This document shows, in pieces, positions 1 to 6,079 of a stretch of 64,000 nt of DNA (its first letter is position 1; each line of letters opens with the position of its first letter). A model generated the notes under the pieces. That model ran no database searches and was not told where the DNA came from. It was given only the letters and a program-made list of their open reading frames with translations. This stretch comes from Streptomyces sp. NBC_01237. Its GTDB lineage: Bacteria; Actinomycetota; Actinomycetes; Streptomycetales; Streptomycetaceae. The translations under genes were made by a program, and so were the position numbers. The stretch covers positions 1,178,001-1,242,000 of the forward strand of contig NZ_CP108508.1 of NCBI RefSeq assembly GCF_035917275.1. Direction: 5' to 3'.

Positions 1-1152
1 GACCGGCACGCGTACACCGACGGCGGTATCAAACGCGACCGGATCACTCCGGTGAGCGGGGTGCGCGCTCCCGACATCGAGTATCTGGCGCAGATCGCGA
101 AGGCGGCGGAGCAGCTGGGGTTCGAAGCCGTGCTGACACCGACCGGGACGTGGTGCGAGGATGCCTGGCTGACCACGGTCGCGCTGGCCCAGCACACCGA
201 GCGGCTGAAGTTCCTGGTGGCGTTCCGGCCCGGCGTGATCTCGCCGGTGCTGGCCGCGCAGATGGCCGCGACATATCAGCGGATCACGCGTGGACGGCTG
301 CTGCTCAACGTGGTGACCGGCGGCGATTCGACGGAGCAGCGACGGTTCGGCGACCATCTGGACCACGACCGGCGCTATGCGCGGACCGCGGAGTTCCTTT
401 CGGTGGTGCGGGGCGCGTGGAGCGGGCGGCCGTTCGACTACGACGGCGAGCACTACCAGGTGGAGGGCGGGCTGACGGCCCTGCCGCCGGACCCGTTGCC
501 GGACATCTTCTTCGGTGGCTCGTCGGCGGCGGCCGGTCCGGTGGCCGCCGCGCACGCCGATGTCTATCTGACCTGGGGCGAGCCCCCGGCGGCCGTGAAG
601 GAGAAGATCGACTGGATTCGCGGGCTGGCGGAGGAGCGGGGGCGCACGGTCCGGTTCGGCATCCGGCTGCACACCATTTCGAGGGATTCCTCCCGCGAGG
701 CATGGGCGACGGCCGACCGGCTGCTCGGCGATCTCGACGCGGAGACGGTCGCGGCGGCGCAGCAGGCGCTGGGCCGGAGCGAGTCGGTGGGTCAGCAGCG
801 GATGCTGGCGCTGCACGGCGGCTCCCGCGACAAGCTGGAGATCGCGCCGAATCTCTGGGCGGGCGTCGGTCTGGTACGGGGTGGCGCGGGCACCGCACTG
901 GTCGGCAGCCATGCGGAGGTCGCCGACCGGATCGAGGAGTATCACGAGCTGGGCGTGGAGCACTTCGTGCTCTCGGGGTATCCGCATCTGGAGGAGGCGT
1001 ACTGGTTCGGCGAGGGCGTGACTCCCGAGCTGGCGGCGCGCGGGCTGCTGTCCACCGTCCCGGCCTCTCCGCTGCTGGGCGTGCCCGCGGTCAATGGCCG
1101 TCCGGCGTCGGCACCCGGCGGGGCGCCGTTGCTGTTCGCCGGGGGGCGCTGA
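1..1152 (+). CDS. ssuD: FMNH2-dependent alkanesulfonate monooxygenase (5' end outside window)
   Basis: Cytoplasmic luciferase-like flavin monooxygenase that cleaves the C-S bond of alkanesulfonates to an aldehyde and sulfite, using reduced FMN from a partner reductase; normally a sulfur-limitation enzyme. The frame is open from base 1, so the true start lies upstream and roughly 15-20 residues are missing. SsuD hallmarks are clear: TGTWCEDAW, LKFLVAFRPG, YLTWGEPP, SVGQQRM, NLWAGVGLVRGGAGTAL and VLSGYPHLEEAYWFGE, in the usual order. The 383 visible residues match the family length. The in-frame GTG at 52 is probably not the start because family-like sequence continues upstream of it. No ssuABC or ssuE gene follows, so any operon partners would lie before the window. 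Confidence 0.93.
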   Translation, partial: DRHAYTDGGIKRDRITPVSGVRAPDIEYLAQIAKAAEQLGFEAVLTPTGTWCEDAWLTTVALAQHTERLKFLVAFRPGVISPVLAAQMAATYQRITRGRLLLNVVTGGDSTEQRRFGDHLDHDRRYARTAEFLSVVRGAWSGRPFDYDGEHYQVEGGLTALPPDPLPDIFFGGSSAAAGPVAAAHADVYLTWGEPPAAVKEKIDWIRGLAEERGRTVRFGIRLHTISRDSSREAWATADRLLGDLDAETVAAAQQALGRSESVGQQRMLALHGGSRDKLEIAPNLWAGVGLVRGGAGTALVGSHAEVADRIEEYHELGVEHFVLSGYPHLEEAYWFGEGVTPELAARGLLSTVPASPLLGVPAVNGRPASAPGGAPLLFAGGR

Positions 1153-1218
1153 GCCGGGGACCGAGCCGCGGCGCTGAGCCGGAAGGCGAAAGTGAAGGTG
1201 ACAGGCCGGCGCGCGGGT

Positions 1219-1253
1219 TTCCCGGACTTCCTTCCGGCGGGAAGATCCGGGAA
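1219..1253 (+). terminator. hairpin after ssuD
   Basis: TTCCCGGA and TCCGGGAA arms pair perfectly and continue inward as CTTCC with GGAAG, separated by one bulged A. There is no T-tract, as is common in Streptomyces terminators. It lies between ssuD and the next co-oriented gene, suggesting the latter has its own promoter. Confidence 0.5.
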
Positions 1254-1274
1254 CCCCTCACAGTTAGTAGAAGC

Positions 1275-2381
1275 GTGAATTACTTTGGGGTGCGCGAGCT
1301 GGACGTGGTCGTGATCGGCGCCGGGCAGGCGGGCCTGTCCGCCGCCTACCACCTGCGGCGCTCGGGGCTGGAGCCGGACCGTGACTTCGTGGTCCTCGAC
1401 CACGCGCCCCGCCCCGGCGGCGCCTGGCAGTTCCGCTGGCCCTCGCTGACGTACGGGAAGGTCCACGGGATGCACGCGCTGCCCGGCATGGAACTGACCG
1501 GCGCCGACGACAGCCGGCCCTCGTCCGAGGTGATCGGTGAGTACTTCGACGCGTACGAGCACCGCTTCGGCCTGCGGGTGCACCGCCCCGTCGAGGTCAG
1601 CGCCGTACGCGAGGGGGACGGGGGGCGGCTGCTCGTCGAGACGTCCGAGGGCGGGTACGCCACGCGCGCGCTCATCAACGCGACGGGCACCTGGGACCGG
1701 CCCTTCTGGCCCCGTTACCCGGGGCAGGAGACCTTCCGGGGGCGGCAGCTGCACACGGCGGACTACCCGGGACCCGAGGAATTCGCCGGGCAGCGGGTGA
1801 TCGTCGTCGGGGGCGGCGCCTCCGGTACGCAGCATCTGATGGAGATCGCCGATGTCGCCGCCGCGACGTACTGGGTGACGCGGCGCCCCCCGGTCTTCCG
1901 GGAAGGGCCCTTCGGCGAGGAAGCGGGACGGGCCGCCGTGGCGATGGTCGAGGAACGGGTACGCCGCGGGCTGCCACCGCAGAGCGTCGTGAGCGTCACC
2001 GGCCTTCCGGTCACCGACGCCGTCCGGCGCGCCCGTGAGCAGGGGATTCTCGACCGGCTCCCGATGTTCGACCGGATCACGCCGACCGGGGTGGCCTGGG
2101 ACGACGGACGGACCGCGGAGGCCGATGTGATCCTCTGGGCGACCGGCTTCCGGGCCGCCGTCGACCATCTGGCGCCCCTGAAGCTCCGCGAGCCCGGGGG
2201 CGGCATCCGGGCCGAGAACACCAGGGCCGTACGGGACGGGCGCGTGCATCTCGTCGGGTACGGTCCGTCGGCCAGCACGATCGGGGCCAACCGGGCGGGA
2301 CGGGCGGCGGTCCGGTCGGTCCGGCGGCTGCTGGACTCGGCCGGGCGCCACGAGGCAGCCCCGGCATCCGTTCCGGCCTGA
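1275..2381 (+). CDS. class B flavin-dependent monooxygenase (CzcO/FMO-like)
   Basis: Predicted FAD- and NADPH-dependent monooxygenase of about 368 residues; the substrate cannot be read from sequence. Near the N-terminus lies the FAD Rossmann motif GAGQAGLSAAYHL. Next comes the FMO-type signature FRGRQLHTADY (FxGxxxHxxxY), then a second nucleotide-binding motif VVVGGGASGTQHL around residue 175, and ATG-type residues (WATGFRAA) near the C-terminus. Starts at GTG 1275 or GTG 1290 are both possible. 1290 begins VRELDVVVIGAG directly before the FAD motif, and neither has a strong ribosome binding site. The gene follows a hairpin, so co-transcription with ssuD is uncertain. Confidence 0.85.
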   Translation: MNYFGVRELDVVVIGAGQAGLSAAYHLRRSGLEPDRDFVVLDHAPRPGGAWQFRWPSLTYGKVHGMHALPGMELTGADDSRPSSEVIGEYFDAYEHRFGLRVHRPVEVSAVREGDGGRLLVETSEGGYATRALINATGTWDRPFWPRYPGQETFRGRQLHTADYPGPEEFAGQRVIVVGGGASGTQHLMEIADVAAATYWVTRRPPVFREGPFGEEAGRAAVAMVEERVRRGLPPQSVVSVTGLPVTDAVRRAREQGILDRLPMFDRITPTGVAWDDGRTAEADVILWATGFRAAVDHLAPLKLREPGGGIRAENTRAVRDGRVHLVGYGPSASTIGANRAGRAAVRSVRRLLDSAGRHEAAPASVPA

Positions 2382-2404
2382 CCGGACCGCGGCACGGCGA
2401 TCCC

Positions 2405-2425
2405 TCGGGGCCGAGCGGGCCCCGA
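2405..2425. terminator. bidirectional hairpin between convergent genes
   Basis: TCGGGGCC-GAGCG-GGCCCCGA is a perfect 8-bp stem with a 5-nt loop. It sits in the 52-bp gap between the monooxygenase and the oppositely oriented mltG-like gene, so it can serve both. Confidence 0.5.
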
Positions 2426-2433
2426 CGGCGTGG

Positions 2434-3282
2434 TCAGCCCGCGGTGGCGGCGCGGCGGTTGCGGTTGAACTCCTCGACGTTCTTCAGCTGCTCCGCGTAG
2501 TTGTCGGTGAAGCGGGTGTCCCCCGGTGCGACCGTGACGAAGTACAGCCAGGGGCCGGGCGTGGGGCTGATCGCCGCCCGCATCGCCTGCTCGCCCGGGT
2601 TGCCGATGGGCGTCGGCGGGAGTCCCTTGCGCTCGTAGCTGTTGTACGGGCTGTCGATCCGGGTGTCGCCGGTGGTGGTGTCCAGGGTGGATCGCTTCAA
2701 CGCGTAGTTGAGCGTGGAGTCCATCTGGAGGGGCATGTCCCGGGCCAGCCGGTTGTAGACGACGCGGGCCACCTTGCCCATGTCGGAGGTGGTGTCGGCC
2801 TCGGCCTGCACCACGCTGGCGATCGTGACCGACTGGTAGACGGAGACGCTGTTGCGCTGCGCCCCGGCGGTGATGCGGTCCGCCCCGAACCGCTGGAGCG
2901 CGGTGTCCACCATGTAGCGCAGCAGACTCTTCGGGGTGGTGGCGGAGGCGAGGGGATACGTGGCCGGGAAGAGATACCCCTCCGGGTTGCCCCTGGCCTC
3001 GACGGGAAGGGCGAGGTCCGCGGACGGCACAGCCCTCTCGGTGGTGCCTGCCGCCACGCCGAGGCTCCTGTCGGCCGCCGCGTACACCTGGGAGGCCCGC
3101 ATGCCTTCGGGGATCAGCAGCGAACGCACCTGCTCCTTCTTCCCCTCCGTCCCGCTGATCAGCAGGGGCACCGCCACCGCTGCCGCCACGACGAGCAGCG
3201 CGCCGATGATCAGGACCAGTCGTCCGCGACGCGTCGGACGGAGTCTGCGGCGGGGCCGGACGTCCGGGGACTCGTTCACCAT
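2434..3282 (-). CDS. mltG: MltG-like endolytic murein transglycosylase
   Basis: Membrane-anchored YceG/MltG-family protein predicted to cut nascent glycan strands in the periplasm-equivalent space. It is 282 residues long. A basic N-terminus (RRRLRPTRRGR) is followed by one membrane segment at about 21-42, then the YceG domain. The catalytic-region motif reads IASVVQAEADTT, with Glu161 as the likely catalytic acid; in E. coli the same motif is ASIVEKET. MPLQMDSTLNYAL, SPYNSYERKGLPPTPIGNPG and PWLYFVTV are further family landmarks. It is shorter than E. coli MltG (about 340) and is probably a second paralogue rather than the aroE-linked copy. It stands alone and reads away from the small peptide gene upstream. 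Confidence 0.88.
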   Translation of the reverse strand: MVNESPDVRPRRRLRPTRRGRLVLIIGALLVVAAAVAVPLLISGTEGKKEQVRSLLIPEGMRASQVYAAADRSLGVAAGTTERAVPSADLALPVEARGNPEGYLFPATYPLASATTPKSLLRYMVDTALQRFGADRITAGAQRNSVSVYQSVTIASVVQAEADTTSDMGKVARVVYNRLARDMPLQMDSTLNYALKRSTLDTTTGDTRIDSPYNSYERKGLPPTPIGNPGEQAMRAAISPTPGPWLYFVTVAPGDTRFTDNYAEQLKNVEEFNRNRRAATAG

Positions 3283-3366
3283 GCGGGCACGTTAACCCGC
3301 GCTGCCCTCGCGGTCCGGTAGCCCGACATCGGCGACACGCGCACCACCGAGCAGGACCAGAACACA

Positions 3367-3388
3367 CGAACAAGGGATCGGGTGTTCG
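3367..3388. promoter_or_regulatory. inverted repeat in the divergent mltG/small-peptide promoter region
   Basis: CGAACA-N10-TGTTCG lies in the 242-bp region between two divergent genes. The arms resemble actinobacterial LexA half-sites, but the spacing is far too wide for an SOS box, so it is listed only as a possible operator. Confidence 0.25.
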
Positions 3389-3524
3389 CTGGAACGCGTG
3401 ATCGTATCGGTTTTCGTTGCTCATCCCCCGTACGGGGCCTGATGATTACAGAGCGCAGGCAACGGGCTGCAGACCGCGACTGCGCAGTCCCACAGATGCA
3501 CCACGCACAAGGAGAAAGCACCAG

Positions 3525-3584
3525 ATGAACTTCCTCACCAACCTGCTTGCCGGCGTCATCCACTTCGTGGGTTGGCTCGTCTGA
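3525..3584 (+). CDS. 19-residue hydrophobic peptide (small protein gene)
   Basis: ATG at 3525 opens MNFLTNLLAGVIHFVGWLV, a 19-residue peptide with almost no charge and a length able to span or lie in the membrane. An excellent ribosome binding site (AAGGAGAAAG) lies 6-7 nt before the ATG. A strong terminator-like hairpin starts 15 nt after the stop, giving the look of a self-contained transcription unit. The peptide has no recognisable domain. Its only neighbours are a divergent cell-wall hydrolase and a convergent ABC exporter. Possible roles include a membrane-protein modulator or a small hydrophobic toxin; neither is shown. Confidence rests on the ribosome binding site, start and terminator architecture. 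Confidence 0.65.
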   Translation: MNFLTNLLAGVIHFVGWLV

Positions 3585-3598
3585 CGATCGCATCACCT

Positions 3599-3636
3599 GA
3601 CGCCGTCGCTCCCCGTCCCACGGGAGCGGCGGCGTC
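3599..3636. terminator. strong hairpin between small peptide gene and ABC exporter
   Basis: A 15-bp stem (GACGCCGTCGCTCCC with GGGAGCGGCGGCGTC, one G-T wobble) with an 8-nt loop lies between convergent genes and could terminate both. Confidence 0.7.
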
Positions 3637-3650
3637 GCCGTGTGCCGTGC

Positions 3651-5456
3651 TCACGGGGCCGCCGGGACCAGTTGGGCGTCGCGGCGGACCAGGGCCGCGT
3701 ACCGGCCGTCCTGGGCGAGCAGGTCCTCGTGCGTGCCGCGCTCGGCCGCGCGTCCGCCGTCCAGGACGACGATCTGGTCCGCGTCGCGGACCGTGGACAG
3801 CCGGTGGGCGATGGTGATCGTGGTGCGCCCCGCGGAGAGGGCGTCGATCGCCTGCTGCACGGCATGTTCCGTACGGGTGTCGAGGGCGCTCGTCGCCTCG
3901 TCGAGGATCAGCACCGGCGGGTCCCGGAGGATCGTGCGCGCGATGGCCAGCCGCTGCTTCTCGCCCCCCGAGAAGCGGTAGCCCCGCTCCCCGACCAGCG
4001 TGTCGTACCCATCGGGCAGGGACACGATGTGGTCGTGGATCTGCGCGGCGCGGGCCGCCTCCTCCATCTCCTGGTCGGTGGCGTCCGGCTTGGCGAAGCG
4101 CAGGTTCTCGGCGACCGAGGCGTGGAAGAGATAGGTCTCCTGCGAGACCACGCCGACGGCCCGCGCGAGGGTGTCGAAGTCCAGGTCCCGCACGTCGATC
4201 CCGTCGAGCGTGACCCGGCCTCCGGTGACGTCGTACAGGCGCGGCACCAGATAGCTGAGGGTGGACTTGCCGGAGCCGGTGGGTCCGACGACGGCCAGGC
4301 TGCCGCCCGCCGGCACGGCCACATCGATTCCGGTGAGCGTCGGGCCGCTCTTCTCGTCATAGCTGAAGTCGACGTCCTCGAAGGCGACCTCGCCCCGGAT
4401 CTTCTCCAGCCGTACGGGCTTCTCGGGCTCGGTGATGTCCACGTCCAGATCGAGATACTCGAAGATCCGCTGGAAGAGCGCGAGAGAGGTCTGCATCTGC
4501 ACACCCGTGGAGAGCAGACTCACGACCGGACGGAACAGGCCCTGCTGGAGCGAGACGAACGCGACCAGCGTGCCGATGGACACCGCCGTGCCGCCGGACT
4601 GGAGGGTGAGACCCGCGGCCCAGTAGATGACGGCGGGCATCGCGGCCATGACGATGCCGATCGTCGACATCCGCCACCGCCCGGCCATGTTGGAGCGCAC
4701 TTCGAGGTCGACCAGCCGCTCGGACTCCTCGGCGAATCCCTGGGTGAGGGAGTCCGAGCGGCCCATGGTGCGGCCGAGCAGGATGCCGCTGACCGAGAGC
4801 GATTCGGTGACCGTGGCGGCCATGGCGGCCATCTGCTTCTGACGCTGCGTGGTGATCTTCTTGCGCTCCCGGCCGACCCGTCGGCTGATCCAGACGAACA
4901 GGGGCAGCAGGAGCAGGGAGACGACGGTCAGCCGCCAGTCGAGCGCGAGCATGGCGACGACGGTGGCGATGACCGCGGTGAGGTTGGAGACCAGTGACGT
5001 CGCGGTGGAGGTGACCGTCGCCTGCATGCCGCCGATGTCGTTGGCGATGCGGGACTGCACCTCGCCCGTGCGGGTCCTGGTGAAGAAGGCCAGCGGCATC
5101 CGCTGCAGCTGGGTGTAGACGGCTGTGCGCAGATCGTGCATGACCCGCTGGCCGACCGTGGTCGATATCAGGGTCTGCAGGACGCCGAAGACGCTGTTCA
5201 TCACGGCGGTGAGGATCATGCCGAGGGCGAGCAGCGTGAGCAGGCCGGTGCGCCCCTGCGGGATGGCGGTGTCGAGGATCTCGCGGAGCAGGAACGGAGA
5301 GGCGACCGACACCAGCGACGAGGCGCCGACCAGCAGCCCGACCAGCACGAGCCGGCCGCGGTACGGATGGAAGAGACGGAAGATGCGGCGCAGCTCGGCG
5401 GGCGGCTGGGCGGCATCTCGGGGCGGGGGCGTCCACGTGGGTTCGTCGGGTTTCAT
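3651..5456 (-). CDS. ABC exporter, fused membrane and ATPase domains
   Basis: Type I (MsbA/LmrA-like) half-exporter of about 601 residues that should work as a homodimer. Six membrane segments lie in roughly residues 30-300. The nucleotide-binding domain has all motifs intact: Walker A VVGPTGSGKST, Q-loop VSQETYLF, signature FSGGEKQRLAIA, Walker B PVLILDEATSALD and H-loop ITIAHRLSTV. The start was set at ATG 5456 because GGAG lies 5 nt upstream of it; the upstream ATG at 5489 has no ribosome binding site. It is divergent from a marR gene whose likely operator covers this gene's promoter, so a drug-inducible efflux role is the natural inference. The substrate is unknown. Confidence 0.92.
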   Translation of the reverse strand: MKPDEPTWTPPPRDAAQPPAELRRIFRLFHPYRGRLVLVGLLVGASSLVSVASPFLLREILDTAIPQGRTGLLTLLALGMILTAVMNSVFGVLQTLISTTVGQRVMHDLRTAVYTQLQRMPLAFFTRTRTGEVQSRIANDIGGMQATVTSTATSLVSNLTAVIATVVAMLALDWRLTVVSLLLLPLFVWISRRVGRERKKITTQRQKQMAAMAATVTESLSVSGILLGRTMGRSDSLTQGFAEESERLVDLEVRSNMAGRWRMSTIGIVMAAMPAVIYWAAGLTLQSGGTAVSIGTLVAFVSLQQGLFRPVVSLLSTGVQMQTSLALFQRIFEYLDLDVDITEPEKPVRLEKIRGEVAFEDVDFSYDEKSGPTLTGIDVAVPAGGSLAVVGPTGSGKSTLSYLVPRLYDVTGGRVTLDGIDVRDLDFDTLARAVGVVSQETYLFHASVAENLRFAKPDATDQEMEEAARAAQIHDHIVSLPDGYDTLVGERGYRFSGGEKQRLAIARTILRDPPVLILDEATSALDTRTEHAVQQAIDALSAGRTTITIAHRLSTVRDADQIVVLDGGRAAERGTHEDLLAQDGRYAALVRRDAQLVPAAP

Positions 5457-5515
5457 GTGCTCCTTCGCCGGGCGTGAGGTGGCGGACATGCGATCACGGA
5501 CAAGCTTGCCGAACT

Positions 5516-5574
5516 TTTGAGAGCATAGCTCATTGTTACCTATACTCACAATGAACAAGGTCCTGTTATTGTTC
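5516..5574. promoter_or_regulatory. divergent promoters and paired inverted repeats for ABC exporter / marR
   Basis: On the + strand TTGAGA (5517-5522) and TATACT (5541-5546) are separated by 18 bp and face marR. On the - strand TTGTGA and TATGCT, also 18 bp apart, face the exporter. Two adjacent inverted repeats overlap them: ATTGT-N11-ACAAT (5532-5552) and GAACAA-N10-TTGTTC (5553-5574). Their length fits MarR operators, and occupancy would block both promoters. The AT-rich stretch stands out from its surroundings. Confidence 0.7.
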
Positions 5575-5578
5575 CCTC

Positions 5579-6022
5579 ATGGACTCCCCCGACTCCGACG
5601 GCCTGCTGGCCGAGCAACTGCTGCGGCTGACGCGCAGGCTCCACCGCATCCAGAGCCGCCAGCTGGAGCCGATCGGCATCACGCCCGCGCAGTTCCGGCT
5701 GCTGCGCACCGTCGCGCAGTACGACGCCGCACCCCGGATGGCGGATCTCGCCCAGCGCCTGGACGTCGTGCCGCGCGCCGTGACCACCGTGGTCGACGCC
5801 CTGGAGGCGAGCGGCCGGGTGCGGCGGGCCCCGGATCCGGACAGCCGCCGGGTGGTGCGCATCGAGATCACCGATGAGGGGCACGCCACGCTCCGGTCCC
5901 TGCGCAGCGCGCGCCGGGCCGCCGCGGAGGAGATCCTGGCTCCACTGACCGCCGATCAGCGCGAAGTGCTCGGCGGACTGCTGTCCGCCCTGGTCGACGG
6001 AATGCCGGAAAGGCATTGCTGA
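5579..6022 (+). CDS. MarR-family transcriptional regulator
   Basis: A 147-residue winged-helix repressor. The MarR core runs from about residue 8 to 140: ITPAQFRLLRTVAQYD, the recognition helix region RMADLAQRLDVVPRAVTTVVDALEASG, and the wing RRAPDPDSRRVVRIEITDEG with the conserved Asp-x-Arg. It starts at ATG 5579 close to a consensus-like promoter and reads away from the ABC exporter. The inferred role is repression of itself and the exporter, with release by a small ligand. No ligand can be deduced. Confidence 0.9.
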   Translation: MDSPDSDGLLAEQLLRLTRRLHRIQSRQLEPIGITPAQFRLLRTVAQYDAAPRMADLAQRLDVVPRAVTTVVDALEASGRVRRAPDPDSRRVVRIEITDEGHATLRSLRSARRAAAEEILAPLTADQREVLGGLLSALVDGMPERHC

Positions 6023-6079
6023 CATGCTGAAACCGAACGGGCGCGGGGCACCGCGCCGAGCCGCTTGAGGGGACCTGAC

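Noticed and set aside
3367..3388. LexA (SOS) box before the small peptide gene
   Set aside because: Half-sites resemble CGAAC/GTTCG but are 12 bp apart instead of 4; kept only as a generic inverted repeat.
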